Assembly (NCBI RefSeq): GCF_002939475.1
Contig: NZ_PKFQ01000001.1
Coordinates: 6,383,001-6,447,000 of the forward strand
Length of the DNA: 64,000 bases
Direction of reading: 5' to 3'
Origin: Streptomyces cinnamoneus
GTDB lineage: Bacteria; Actinomycetota; Actinomycetes; Streptomycetales; Streptomycetaceae
Positions 15,414 to 24,164 of the stretch are shown one piece after another (positions within the stretch are counted from its first letter, which is position 1; the number at the start of each line of letters is the position of its first letter). The notes below the pieces were generated by a model. It was not told the DNA's origin and made no database searches. It saw nothing but the letters and a program-made list of their open reading frames with translations. A program made the position numbers and the translations under genes.

Positions 15414-18368
15414 ATGACCGACATCGATGCCGTGGCCGGGGACGGGGAGCTGCGGTTCTCCGTCCTCGGCCCGCTGCGTGCCTGGCGTGGCGAGCAGGCC
15501 CTGGAACTGGGGTCGCCGCAGCAGCAGAGCCTCCTCGCCGAACTGCTGCTGCGCCGCGGACGCCCCGCCTCCGCCGCCGAGATCGTGGATGCCCTATGGG
15601 GCGACCGGCCGCCGGCGCGCGCGGTGGGCACCCTGCGCACGTACGCGTCCCGGCTCCGCAAGCTGCTCGAACCCGGGCGCGGAGCGGGCGCGACGCCACG
15701 GATCCTGGTGTCCGTATCGGACGGCTACGCCCTGCGTGTGCCCCGCCGGGCCGTGGACGCGGCCCGCTTCGAGGACCAGCTCGCCGCCGCCCGCCGCGCC
15801 CGGACCGTCGGCCGCCCGGCGGAGGCCCGCGCACTCCTGCGCGCCGCCACCGCCCTGTGGAACGGCGAGCCGCTGACCGGTCTCACCGGGGCCGCCGTCC
15901 CCGCCCACCGCGCCCGGCTGACCGAACTGCGGCTGACCGCCCTGGAGAGCCGCCTCGAACTCGACCTGGAGCTGGGCGCCCCCGAGGCCGCCCTCCCCGA
16001 GCTGTCCGCCCTGACCGCCCGCCACCCGCTCCGCGAGCGGCTGCGCGCCCTGCACGTCCTCGCCCTGCACCGGGACGGCCGGCACGCCGAGGCGCTCGCC
16101 GCGTACGAGGACACACGGCGCGTCCTGGCCGAGGAGCTGGGCCTGGAACCCGGCCGTGAACTGGCCGCGGTCCGCCGGTGCCTGACCGCCCCCCGGCCCG
16201 CCGCGGACCGCTGCGCCGCGGACGACGCGTACGAGCCGGCCGCGGCCGCCGGCCTCCCCGGGGACCTCGCCGACTTCACCGGCCGCACCGCGGCCGTCGC
16301 CGAACTGTGCGCGGCCCTGGCCCCCGCGTCGAGGCAGGGGGCCGTCACCGTGGCCGTCTCCGGCATCGGCGGCGTGGGCAAGAGCGCCCTGGCCGCCCAC
16401 GTCGCCCACCGGCTGCGGGCGGACTTTCCCGACGGACGGCTCTACGCCGACCTGCGGGGCACCCGCGAGAGCCCGGCCGAACCGGCCGCCGTCCTGGGCT
16501 CGTTCCTGCGCGCCCTCGGCGTGCCCGGGTCCGCCGTCCCCGACGGACCGGCCGAACGGGCCGCCCTCTTCCGCACCCGCCTCGCCGACCGGCGGGTGCT
16601 GATCGTGCTGGACGACGCGCGCGACGCCGACCAGGTACGGCCGTTGCTGCCCGGCACCCCCGAGTGCGCCGTCCTGGTCACCGGCCGCGCCAAACTGGCC
16701 GCGCTGCCCTCGGTCCGCCTCGTCGACCTCGACGTCATGACCGTCCCGGAAGCGCTCGCGCTGCTGGCGGGGATCGTGGGCGAGGGCCGCACCCGTGCCG
16801 AACCGGAGGCCGCCGAGCAGCTGGTGGCGGCCTGCGGCTTCCTGCCGCTGGCTGTCCGCGTCGCCGCCACCCGCCTCGCCACCCGGCCCTCGTGGACGCT
16901 CGCCGCCCTGGCCGCCAGACTGGCCGACCCCCACCGCCGGCTCGGCGAGCTGCGCGTCGCCGGGCTGTCCGTCGAGGACGCACTCGCCGCCGGCCACGAG
17001 CGGCTCGACTCCCGTGAGCGGCGGGCGCTCGCCCTCCTGGCGCTCCCGGACGGGCCGGACGTCTGCGCCGCCGCCGCGGGCGCCGTCCTCGGCGTCACCG
17101 AGCGGGAGGCCGAGCCGCTGTGCGAGTCGCTCGTGGACGCCAGCCTGCTGGAGTCCCCGGCCCCCGGCCGCTACCGTTTCCACGACCTGCTGCGGCTCCA
17201 CGCCCGGGCCCGCGCCGAAGCCGAGGTGCCGCCCCGGGAACGCGCCGCGGCGCTGCGGCGACTGCTGGACTTCTACGTGGCCACGGCCCGGGCGGCCCAC
17301 CTGCTGGCCGGCCCCGGCACGGACCGGCTCCAGGTGGGGACCCGGGGGCCGGGCCTGTCCTTCGACAACGTCGAGGCCGCGCGCGCGTGGATCTTCGCCG
17401 AGGCCCCCTGCCTCTTCGCCGCCGCGCGCCAGGCCGCCGCGGCCGCGGACACCTGCGCCTCCGCCGCCGACCTGCTGCTCATGATGGACGTCCTCTTCGA
17501 ATACGGCGCCCACGAGCGGGAGTTCGAAGAGGCGGCCCGGGCGGTGACCGCCGGCGCACCGGCCCACGGCGACGGCCGGGCCGCCGGCCGCGCCGGGCTC
17601 GCGCTGGGCTACGTCTACTACTACGCGGACCGCATCGACGAACTCGTCCCCGTCTGCCACGAGGTGCTGGCGCTCAGCCGCGCGGCCGGCGACGACCTCG
17701 TCACGGCCGACTGCCTGGTGCAGCTCTCCCGGTGTGCCCAGCACATGCGCCGCCACGAGGAGGCCCACGGACTCCTGGCCGAGGCCCTGGCCGTCTTCCG
17801 CGCCCACGGCGACCGCTACGGCGAGGCCAACGCCACCGGAGCGCTCGCCCGCGTGTACCTCTCGCTCGGCCAGGGCGACCGCGCCCTCGCGGCGGCCGAG
17901 CGGTGCCTGGCCGTCCACCGGGGCCTGGGCGGCGGACACCGGGTCGCCTTCGGGCTCTACCGGCTCGGGGTCGTCCTGGCCGGCGTCGGCCGGGCCACGG
18001 AGGCGGCCGAGCACCTCACCGAGGCCCTCGGCCTCTTCCGCGGGCGCCGCAACCGCCTCTGGGAGGGGCTCACCCTCTTCCGGCTGGCCGAGACCCGGCT
18101 GCGCTCGGGGCACGTCGAGGAGGCCGTCATCCACGCCGAACTCGCCGTCGCGGCCCTGGCGGAGGTCGGCGAGTCCTGGGGCCGGGCCAAGGCGCTCCAC
18201 GTCCTCGGCCACGCGCTGGACCAGCTCTCCCGGCCCGACCGCGCCCGCGCCTGCTGGCTCGCCGCCCACGCCTTCTTCGCCCGCATGGGGGTGCCGGAGG
18301 CCGACGACCTCCAGGTGCTCATCGGCTGGGAAGGCTCGTACGAGGGCGAGACCGGCTGGGCCCACTGA
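15414..18368 (+). CDS. AfsR/SARP-family regulator with NB-ARC and TPR domains
   Basis: The 984-residue protein reads, in order, a winged-helix OmpR-like DNA-binding domain (about 14-95, LRFSVLGPLRAW...ASRLRKLL), a bacterial transcriptional activation domain (about 100-250), an NB-ARC/STAND ATPase (Walker A GIGGVGKSALA about residue 322, Walker B VLIVLDDA), and TPR repeats to the C-terminus. This is the AfsR layout and length. Such proteins activate secondary metabolism or development after phosphorylation or ligand binding. It is not next to an obvious afsS, so it is called only AfsR-like. No strong ribosome site precedes ATG 15414. Confidence 0.9.
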   Translation: MTDIDAVAGDGELRFSVLGPLRAWRGEQALELGSPQQQSLLAELLLRRGRPASAAEIVDALWGDRPPARAVGTLRTYASRLRKLLEPGRGAGATPRILVSVSDGYALRVPRRAVDAARFEDQLAAARRARTVGRPAEARALLRAATALWNGEPLTGLTGAAVPAHRARLTELRLTALESRLELDLELGAPEAALPELSALTARHPLRERLRALHVLALHRDGRHAEALAAYEDTRRVLAEELGLEPGRELAAVRRCLTAPRPAADRCAADDAYEPAAAAGLPGDLADFTGRTAAVAELCAALAPASRQGAVTVAVSGIGGVGKSALAAHVAHRLRADFPDGRLYADLRGTRESPAEPAAVLGSFLRALGVPGSAVPDGPAERAALFRTRLADRRVLIVLDDARDADQVRPLLPGTPECAVLVTGRAKLAALPSVRLVDLDVMTVPEALALLAGIVGEGRTRAEPEAAEQLVAACGFLPLAVRVAATRLATRPSWTLAALAARLADPHRRLGELRVAGLSVEDALAAGHERLDSRERRALALLALPDGPDVCAAAAGAVLGVTEREAEPLCESLVDASLLESPAPGRYRFHDLLRLHARARAEAEVPPRERAAALRRLLDFYVATARAAHLLAGPGTDRLQVGTRGPGLSFDNVEAARAWIFAEAPCLFAAARQAAAAADTCASAADLLLMMDVLFEYGAHEREFEEAARAVTAGAPAHGDGRAAGRAGLALGYVYYYADRIDELVPVCHEVLALSRAAGDDLVTADCLVQLSRCAQHMRRHEEAHGLLAEALAVFRAHGDRYGEANATGALARVYLSLGQGDRALAAAERCLAVHRGLGGGHRVAFGLYRLGVVLAGVGRATEAAEHLTEALGLFRGRRNRLWEGLTLFRLAETRLRSGHVEEAVIHAELAVAALAEVGESWGRAKALHVLGHALDQLSRPDRARACWLAAHAFFARMGVPEADDLQVLIGWEGSYEGETGWAH

Positions 18369-18384
18369 GAGCGGCCCGCGGCGG

Positions 18385-19332
18385 TCAGGCGGCCGGCGCC
18401 GGCCGCCAGGGCGCCGCGAAGGCGCGGGCCGGGTTGTCCACGAAGACGCGCTGGACGAAGTCCTCGCCCAGCTCCCGGGCCAGCCGCGGCCTGAGGCCGC
18501 TCAACAGGTAGGGCATGCCCGGTCCTTCGCCGCCCGCCGCCCGGGCGGCGCGGGTGGTGGTGTCGCCGCCGAGCAGGAGGCGGTCGGCGTGCCCGGCGTC
18601 GGCGAGCGCGGCCAGCGAGTCGAACAGCCGCCAGTCCGTCGCGTGATGCGCGCGCGAAGGCCCGTCGAAGGCGAGGAACGCCCCCGCCCGCGCCGCCGCC
18701 AGCTGGGCGCGGACGTCGGGGGAGCGGCCCAGGTGGCCGAGGACCACGCTCGTGGGCGGCACGCCGTGCCCGTCGCAGAGCAGGTCGAGCACGTCGAGGG
18801 CGCCCGTGCCGAGTTCGAGGTGCACGGCGACGGGCGCTCCGGTGGCGTGGTGGGCGTGGGCGGCCGCGGTCATGACGTGCCGGGCGTGCCGGTCCAGGCC
18901 GTGGAAGGCGCCGGCCACCTTGACCAGGCCCGCGCGCACCGGGGCGGTTGTCAGGTCGTCGACGAACAGCTCGGCGAGCCGGTCCCAGGACCGCTCCAGC
19001 AGCGCTTCGTCGTAGTGCGCGGCCTGGTGCAGGCCGGTCGCGGCGACGAGGTGGACCCCGGTGGCCCGCGCCAGCCGGGCCAGGTGCGCGCGGCGCCGCC
19101 CCATCCCGCGCGGGGTCCACTGCACCACCGCCCGGCCGCCGAGCCCGGCGAAGGCCCGCAACTCGGCCTCCGCGGCCCCCGGATCGTCCAGCTCCCGCCC
19201 CGGCAGCAGCGGGCTGCGCAGGAAGAGGTGGTCGTGCGCGTCGCACACTCCCAGCTCCTCGGCCGGAACGTCGCCGAGGACGGTCCGCACGACCGGCCTG
19301 CTGCTTGCTTCCCGCGGTGACATAGGTGACAT
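18385..19332 (-). CDS. phosphotriesterase-family amidohydrolase
   Basis: The 315-residue TIM-barrel metal hydrolase has CDAHDHLF (HxH), KVAGAF with the lysine expected to be carbamylated, VAVHLELG and VVLGHLGRS (His ligands), and LLGGDTT (Asp). The family includes phosphotriesterases and lactonases; the natural substrate here is more likely a lactone or organophosphate-like ester. ATG 19332 is preceded by GGGAGGGG. The gene diverges from a CGNR regulator and the shared region has two matching palindromes, so the regulator probably controls both. Confidence 0.87.
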   Translation of the reverse strand: MSPMSPREASSRPVVRTVLGDVPAEELGVCDAHDHLFLRSPLLPGRELDDPGAAEAELRAFAGLGGRAVVQWTPRGMGRRRAHLARLARATGVHLVAATGLHQAAHYDEALLERSWDRLAELFVDDLTTAPVRAGLVKVAGAFHGLDRHARHVMTAAAHAHHATGAPVAVHLELGTGALDVLDLLCDGHGVPPTSVVLGHLGRSPDVRAQLAAARAGAFLAFDGPSRAHHATDWRLFDSLAALADAGHADRLLLGGDTTTRAARAAGGEGPGMPYLLSGLRPRLARELGEDFVQRVFVDNPARAFAAPWRPAPAA

Positions 19333-19371
19333 AAGGGTTCCCCTCCCGGTCCGGACGCCCCGAAGAGCGCT

Positions 19372-19390
19372 GTAACGCGTCAGCCGTTAC
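19372..19390. promoter_or_regulatory. operator palindrome 1, GTAACG-N7-CGTTAC
   Basis: Perfect 6-bp arms are separated by 7 nt (CGTCAGC). The site lies 40 bp upstream of the phosphotriesterase start. An identical-arm copy is centred 35 bp away. Confidence 0.75.
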
Positions 19391-19406
19391 GTCGACGGTG
19401 ATCACT

Positions 19407-19425
19407 GTAACGGGTGGAGCGTTAC
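19407..19425. promoter_or_regulatory. operator palindrome 2, GTAACG-N7-CGTTAC
   Basis: The arms and spacer length are the same as in site 1, with a different spacer (GGTGGAG). The site ends 9 bp before ATG 19435 of the CGNR gene, so binding should block that gene's own transcription. Confidence 0.75.
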
Positions 19426-19434
19426 GATGCCGGG

Positions 19435-20010
19435 ATGAAGGACGACGACAAGCTGGCCTTCCGCTTCGACTGCGGTGCCGTGTGGCTCAACCTGCTCGCG
19501 ACCCGCGGCCGCAGCTTCGGCGCGGATCCCGTCGAGCGCGTTGCCACGCCGGCCAGGCTCGCGGAGTGGCTGGAGCGCAGCGAGCTGGCGCCCGCCCGGC
19601 CGCCCACCCCGGCCGACCTGGAGCGGGCCCGTGCCCTGCGCGAGACGCTGCGCGTGCTCGCGCTCGCCGTCGTCGGGGGGGAGGCGCCGCCCGGTGAGGC
19701 CGTCGCGGCGCTCGAGCGCTTCCTGAATGCGGGCGGTGCCGATCCCGGTCCCGTACGTCTCGCCGCGGCGCCCGGGCGCCTGGTGTGCGAGCCGCCGCCC
19801 ACCACGGACGCGGCCCTCGTCCGCATCGCCCGGCAGGCCGTCGACCACCTCACCGGAGTCGAACGCCACACCCTCGCCGTGTGCCCCGAGCACGACTGCC
19901 GGGGCGTCTTCGCCAACCCCACCGGCCGGCGCCGCTGGTGCCCCGCACCCGCCTGCGCGAGCCGCGGGCGCGTCCGGGCCCTGCGCGAGCGGCGCCGGGC
20001 GGCGGAGTGA
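19435..20010 (+). CDS. CGNR zinc-finger / ABATE-domain regulator
   Basis: This 191-residue protein has an N-terminal ABATE domain (FRFDCGAVWLNLLATRG... LERARALRETLRVL) and a C-terminal CGNR-type zinc finger. The finger reads CPEHDCRGVFANPTGRRRWCP..CASRGRVRALRERRR, with four Cys at CPxxxC and WCxxxxC and the FxNxTxxxRRxWC core. It is probably a DNA-binding regulator of the divergent phosphotriesterase gene and of itself. An earlier in-frame GTG (19414) lies inside the operator, so ATG 19435 is preferred even though it has no Shine-Dalgarno; the transcript may be leaderless. Confidence 0.85.
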   Translation: MKDDDKLAFRFDCGAVWLNLLATRGRSFGADPVERVATPARLAEWLERSELAPARPPTPADLERARALRETLRVLALAVVGGEAPPGEAVAALERFLNAGGADPGPVRLAAAPGRLVCEPPPTTDAALVRIARQAVDHLTGVERHTLAVCPEHDCRGVFANPTGRRRWCPAPACASRGRVRALRERRRAAE

Positions 20011-20408
20011 GGGGCCGCTCGGCTACGGCAGGCGGTGGTCGCGTCCGGGCGGGCGGCGCCGTCCCGAGGCGGAGAGAGGCGATTACCGGACAGTCGCATT
20101 CCTTTCCGTCCGTTAACCGCTCGTCCGCCGGGCCTCTCGCCTCCGGGGCGCCGACGGGGATGACCTCCGGGAGTTCCTGACGGATCGTCAAGCGAGGGCG
20201 ATCGAGAGCAATTTCGCACACACCCTTGGGTGATTGTGTGCGACCGGATGTCTTCTTGTGTGCCGCCGTGTGCCGCCGGGACACTCGATCGCACTACCCC
20301 ATTGGCATGAACGCGACGTGCGGTCGCGCTCGTGCCGTCTCACTCCTCCAGGGCCCCCGGTGCCTTTCACGCCGCGTGGGCACACCCCCCTCACAGGAGG
20401 TCCACGAG
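20011..20408 (+). promoter_or_regulatory. leader region of the serine protease gene
   Basis: This 398-bp region holds a strong dyad at 20214-20243 and an AGGAGG ribosome site at 20395-20400. Open frames across it have no ribosome sites. It probably contains the protease promoter and control elements. Confidence 0.5.
20214..20243. promoter_or_regulatory. dyad TCGCACACA-N12-TGTGTGCGA
   Basis: The 9-bp arms are perfect, and a second palindrome CACCC-TT-GGGTG (20221-20232) is nested inside. Its position 165 bp upstream of the protease start suits an operator or a folded leader. Confidence 0.55.
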
Positions 20409-21482
20409 TTGAACGGCTCACGCATACCCAAACGGCGCGCGGCCCTGGCCGCGGCCGGCACCCTCGCCCTCACCGCCGCCTCGCTCACCCTGCAGAGCGC
20501 CCAGGCGGCGTCCGGACCGGCGCCGTCCGCCCTGTCCGCGCTCCGGGCGGGTGAACTCGCCCAGCACATCGCGGCCGACCTCGGGCCCGCCACGGCCGGT
20601 TCGTACTACGACGCCTCGGCCGGCAAGCTCGTCGTCACGGTCGTGGACGAGGCGGCGGCCGCGAGGGTGCGGGCCACGGGTGCCGTCGCGCGTCAGGTGA
20701 AGCACTCGGCCGCCGAGCTCGCCTCGGCCAGAGAGACCCTCGCCGCCCGCGCGACCGTCCCCGGCACCGCCTGGTCCGTCGACCCCAGGACCAACCAGGT
20801 CGTCGTCACCGCCGACCGCACGGTCACGGGCGCCGCCCTGCAGCGGCTTCAGACCGTCGTCGCCGGGCTCGGCGACAAGGCCAGGATCAAACGGACCTCC
20901 GCCACCCTGCGCCCCTACGTCGCCGGCGGCGACGCCATCTGGGGCAGCGGGGTGCGCTGTTCCCTCGGCTTCAACGTCACCAAGTCCGGCAAGCCCTACT
21001 TCCTCACCGCCGGACACTGCGGCAACGCCTCGTCGAGCTGGTCCGCCTCCCAGGGCGGCTCCCGCGTCGGCACCACGGAGACCTCCTCCTTCCCCGGCCA
21101 CGACTACGCGCTCGTGCGCTACGCCTCCGGCGCCTCCCACCCGAGCGCGGTGGACCTCTACGACGGCGGCTCGCAGAACATCAGCCGCGCCGCCGAAGCC
21201 ACCGTCGGCGAGCAGGTGCAGCGCAGCGGCAGCACCACCCAGGTCCACGGCGGCGAGGTCACCGGCCTCGACGCGACCGTCAACTACGAGGAGGGCACGG
21301 TCGAGGGCCTGATCGACACCACGGTCTGCGCCGAGCCGGGCGACAGCGGCGGCGCCCTCTTCGACGGCGACGCGGCCCTGGGCCTCACCTCCGGCGGCAG
21401 CGGCGACTGCTCCTCCGGCGGGGAGACGTTCTTCCAGCCGGTGCCCGCCGCCCTCCAGGCGGTCGGCGCCCAGATCCCCTGA
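20409..21482 (+). CDS. secreted S1-family (streptogrisin-type) serine protease with pro-region
   Basis: The 357-residue preproenzyme has a signal peptide (about 1-36, RRAALAAAGTLALTAASL...AQAA), an alpha-lytic-protease-like pro-region (about 37-165, with two repeats of the LxxxAAxVP..WSVDPxTNxVVV type), and then the protease. The triad is His in TAGHCG, Asp in HDYALVRY and Ser in EPGDSGGALF; Cys pairs surround the His and Ser loops. The C-terminus has no binding domain, as in streptogrisin A/B/D. The start is TTG 20409, placed 8 nt after AGGAGG; there is no better ATG or GTG. Confidence 0.9.
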   Translation: MNGSRIPKRRAALAAAGTLALTAASLTLQSAQAASGPAPSALSALRAGELAQHIAADLGPATAGSYYDASAGKLVVTVVDEAAAARVRATGAVARQVKHSAAELASARETLAARATVPGTAWSVDPRTNQVVVTADRTVTGAALQRLQTVVAGLGDKARIKRTSATLRPYVAGGDAIWGSGVRCSLGFNVTKSGKPYFLTAGHCGNASSSWSASQGGSRVGTTETSSFPGHDYALVRYASGASHPSAVDLYDGGSQNISRAAEATVGEQVQRSGSTTQVHGGEVTGLDATVNYEEGTVEGLIDTTVCAEPGDSGGALFDGDAALGLTSGGSGDCSSGGETFFQPVPAALQAVGAQIP

Positions 21483-21510
21483 CCACCCCCGGGCACCTCC
21501 CCCACGGTGC

Positions 21511-21563
21511 CACGGCCCCCGGGCCCCTCCACGGCCCCCGGGCCCCTCCACGGCCCGGGGGCC
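21511..21563 (+). terminator. 19-bp tandem repeat forming a terminator hairpin
   Basis: Two exact copies of CACGGCCCCCGGGCCCCTC (21511-21529, 21530-21548) are followed by a diverged third. GGCCCCCGGGCC (21533-21544) pairs with GGCCCGGGGGCC (21552-21563) to give a 12-bp stem. This should end the protease transcript. Confidence 0.6.
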
Positions 21564-21607
21564 CCCTTCCGCCCCGGTCCTCTCCCGCGCGCCGTCGCGC
21601 GGGGCTG

Positions 21608-21773
21608 CTAGGGGGTGTCCGATGGGTCGGTGCGGGTCCTGCGGTGTCCGGTGCGGTAGATCGCAAGGCGGAGCATCTGCCTCGGACCGGGCGTCCTCGG
21701 CTGATGCGACAACGCAGCGAGGTGCCGTGCCGGACACCGCAGGGCCCGTGCTGACCCATCGGACACCCCCTAG
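21608..21773. mobile_element. 166-bp MITE-like element with 44-bp terminal inverted repeats
   Basis: The ends are CTAGGGGGTGTCCGATGGGT... and its inverted copy ...ACCCATCGGACACCCCCTAG. The 44-bp arms match at 40 of 44 positions. CTAG stands at both tips, as for insertion sequences that target TA/CTAG. There is no transposase frame inside. A shorter relative is at 41330-41375. The right tip contains the stop codon of the regulator on the opposite strand. Confidence 0.75.
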
Positions 21774-22648
21774 GCCGACGGCTGCGCCGGCACCGCCGCG
21801 TCGTCGTCGCTCGCGGTGAGCGTCCAACTGGCCAGCAGCCGAAGCGACTCGGCGGACGCCGAGCCGGGCTCGGCGTGGTAAGTGATCAGCTGCTGGTCCT
21901 GGTCGGCCGGCAGGACCAGCGTCTCGTAGGACAGCGTCAGCGGGCCCACCAGGGGATGGTGCAGCTCCTTCACCCCGAAGCCCTTGCCCCGCACCCGGTG
22001 GGCGGCCCACAGCGTACGGAACTCCTCGCTCTTGACCGACAGTTCGCCGACGAGCGCCGCCAGGCGGGCGTCGTCGGGATGGCAGCCGGCGTAGAGCCGC
22101 AGACAGGCGACGACGTCGTCCGCCTTGCGCTCCCATTCGGTGTACAGCGACCGGGAGGCCGGGTTGAGGAAGATCTGCCAGGCTATGTTGCGCTGCTGCG
22201 GCGGCATGGAGGGGAAGTCGCCCAGCAGGGCACAGGCGAGCCGGTTCCAGGCGATGACGTCCATGCGGTGGCCGAGGACGTAGGCCGGGACGCTGTCCAT
22301 GGCGTCCATCAGGTGCTGCACCGAGGGACGCACCCGCTGCGGACGGGCCGCCGCCCCCGCCTTCCTCGCGCGCGGGCGGGCCAGGTGCGTCAGGTGGTCC
22401 CGCTCGGTCCCGCTCAGCCGCAGCGCGTCCGCTATCGCGCCGAGCACGGAAGCGGAGACGTTCTGCCCGCGGCCCTGTTCCAGGCGCGTGTAGTAGGCGG
22501 CGCTGACGCCCGCCAGCTGCGCCAGCTCCTCGCGCCGCAGCCCCGGTACCCGCCGGCGGCCCCCGTGCGCGGTCAGGCCCACGTCCTCGGGCCGGAGCCG
22601 GGCGCGGCGGGAGCGGAGGAACTCGGTGAGCTCGGTGCGCTGATCCAT
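21770..22648 (-). CDS. Xre-type helix-turn-helix regulator with MmyB-like ligand domain
   Basis: The 292-residue protein has an N-terminal HTH (about 10-75: LRSRRARLRP..GL...RRVPGLRREELAQLAGVSAAYYTRLEQGRGQNVS) and a C-terminal MmyB/PAS-like ligand-binding domain (about 105-275: VLGHRMDVIAWNRLACALLGDFPS, RNIAWQIF, HHPLVGPLTLSYETL). This family usually represses a divergent oxidoreductase gene, which is exactly what lies next to it. The TAG stop is formed by the CTAG tip of the MITE-like element, so the last few residues (PAQPSA) may be altered from the ancestral end. Confidence 0.88.
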   Translation of the reverse strand: MDQRTELTEFLRSRRARLRPEDVGLTAHGGRRRVPGLRREELAQLAGVSAAYYTRLEQGRGQNVSASVLGAIADALRLSGTERDHLTHLARPRARKAGAAARPQRVRPSVQHLMDAMDSVPAYVLGHRMDVIAWNRLACALLGDFPSMPPQQRNIAWQIFLNPASRSLYTEWERKADDVVACLRLYAGCHPDDARLAALVGELSVKSEEFRTLWAAHRVRGKGFGVKELHHPLVGPLTLSYETLVLPADQDQQLITYHAEPGSASAESLRLLASWTLTASDDDAAVPAQPSA

Positions 22649-22765
22649 GCACACCAGTATGCGTGCGGGGCGAGGACACAAGGTGGTCCTGCCGGTGGTA
22701 GGCACGGCGAGCCTACGTTCAAGGGGGACCTGGCTGGCCGGTACGGGCTCCGGCACGATCGACGC

Positions 22766-23821
22766 ATGACGCACAACACTGTCGCCGCGTACGCCGCGCC
22801 CGCACCGAAGGCCCCCCTGGAGAGGACGGAGATCCCCCGCCGCGAGCTGGGTGCGCACGACATCCTGATCGACATCAAGTTCGCCGGCATCTGCCACTCC
22901 GACATCCACACCGCCCGGGCCGAGTGGGGCGAGGGCGGTCACTTCCCGATCGTTCCCGGCCACGAGATAGCGGGCGTGGTCGCCGAGGTCGGCCCCGGCG
23001 TCACCCGCTACGCCCCCGGCGACCGCGTCGGCGTCGGCTGCTTCGTCGACTCCTGCCGGGAGTGCGACAACTGCCGTGCCGGTCTCCAGCAGTACTGCAC
23101 CGGCGAGCTCGGCATGGTCGGCACCTACAACGCGACCGGCCGCGACGGACAGGTCACCCAGGGCGGCTACTCCACGCACATCGTCGTCGACGAGAACTAC
23201 GCCCTGCGCGTCCCCGACGGCATTCCGCTCGACGCCGCAGCCCCGCTGCTGTGCGCGGGCATCACCCTCTACTCCCCGCTCGCCCACTGGCAGGCCGGCC
23301 CCGGCAAGAAGGTCGCCGTCGTCGGCCTCGGCGGCCTGGGCCACATGGGTGTGAAGCTCGCGCACGCCATGGGCGCCGAGGTCACCGTCCTCAGCCAGTC
23401 GCTGCGCAAGAAGGACGACGGCCTGCGGCTGGGCGCGGACCACTACCACGCCACCTCCGACCCGGCGATCTTCGAGGAGCTTGCCGGCACCTTCGACCTG
23501 ATCCTCAACACCGTCTCCGCCGACCTCGACCTGGACGCCTACCTGGGCCTGCTGCGGACCGGCGGCACCCTCGTCCAGCTGGGCGCCCCGGAGAACCCCT
23601 TGTCGGTCTCCCCGTTCGCCTTGATCGCGGCGCGCAAGTCGTTCGCCGGATCGATGATCGGCGGCATCCGGGAGACCCAGGAGATGCTGGACTTCTGCGG
23701 CGAGCACGGCATCGCCTCGGAGATCGAGCTGATCCGCGCCGACCAGATCAACGAGGCATACGAGCGCGTGCTGGCCAGCGACGTCCGCTACCGCTTCGTC
23801 ATCGACACCGCGACGATCTGA
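22766..23821 (+). CDS. zinc-dependent alcohol dehydrogenase (cinnamyl/YahK-type)
   Basis: This 351-residue medium-chain dehydrogenase is of the cinnamyl-alcohol/aldehyde-reductase type. Catalytic zinc ligands are Cys in AGICHSD, His-Glu in PGHEIAG and a later Cys in LLCAGIT. The structural zinc site is CRECDNCRAGLQQYC. The NADP-binding turn is VVGLGGLGHMG. ATG 22766 is the first start matching the family N-terminus. It diverges from the Xre regulator across 117 bp, so it is the probable target of that regulator. Confidence 0.9.
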   Translation: MTHNTVAAYAAPAPKAPLERTEIPRRELGAHDILIDIKFAGICHSDIHTARAEWGEGGHFPIVPGHEIAGVVAEVGPGVTRYAPGDRVGVGCFVDSCRECDNCRAGLQQYCTGELGMVGTYNATGRDGQVTQGGYSTHIVVDENYALRVPDGIPLDAAAPLLCAGITLYSPLAHWQAGPGKKVAVVGLGGLGHMGVKLAHAMGAEVTVLSQSLRKKDDGLRLGADHYHATSDPAIFEELAGTFDLILNTVSADLDLDAYLGLLRTGGTLVQLGAPENPLSVSPFALIAARKSFAGSMIGGIRETQEMLDFCGEHGIASEIELIRADQINEAYERVLASDVRYRFVIDTATI

Positions 23822-23841
23822 CGTCCGACCGCGTGCGCCGG

Positions 23842-23867
23842 CGGCCGGCCCCGGCGGGGGCCGGCCG
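23842..23867. terminator. bidirectional hairpin terminator
   Basis: CGGCCGGCCCC and GGGGCCGGCCG give a perfect 11-bp stem with a 4-nt loop between the convergent dehydrogenase and the small gene ending at 23873. Confidence 0.7.
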
Positions 23868-23872
23868 TCGTG

Positions 23873-24115
23873 TCATTCCCGGCCGCCCGGCGGGCCGCCG
23901 CGCTCCTCCTCGTCCAGCTCCCGCATGCGCCTGCGGACGGCAGCGCGCAGATCGGGACCGCCGGGGCCTCCGCGCGTGTCGTCCGCGCCGGCGTCGGCCG
24001 GGGGAGCGGCGGGCGTCCCGCCGCCGGCGCCGGCCGGCCGTCCGGCCCGCAGACGCTCGATCACCCGGTGCAGCTGCTGCGCGCGGGCCTTGCTCTTGTC
24101 GGTGTCGTCGCCCAT
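23873..24115 (-). CDS. small hypothetical protein, charged
   Basis: The 80-residue soluble protein has a basic helical N-terminus (GDDTDKSKARAQQLHRVIERLRAG), a flexible Pro/Ala/Gly middle and a helical charged C-terminus (LRAAVRRRMRELDEEE). ATG 24115 is preceded by GAAGGAGGGG, a very strong ribosome site, which is the main support that it is real. I do not recognise the family. It may share a transcript with the gene that stops 49 bp upstream. Confidence 0.65.
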   Translation of the reverse strand: MGDDTDKSKARAQQLHRVIERLRAGRPAGAGGGTPAAPPADAGADDTRGGPGGPDLRAAVRRRMRELDEEERGGPPGGRE

Positions 24116-24164
24116 GACGGACCCCTCCTTCGCGGCCGGGCCGTGCGGGGTGCCGGCCCCGCCC

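Noticed and set aside
15594..18365. A 923-codon reverse-strand open frame opposite the AfsR-like gene
   Set aside because: It is the shadow of third-position GC in the AfsR-like gene; no ribosome site and no domain pattern.
21608..21773. A complete insertion sequence
   Set aside because: It is only 166 bp and encodes no transposase; it is treated as MITE-like.
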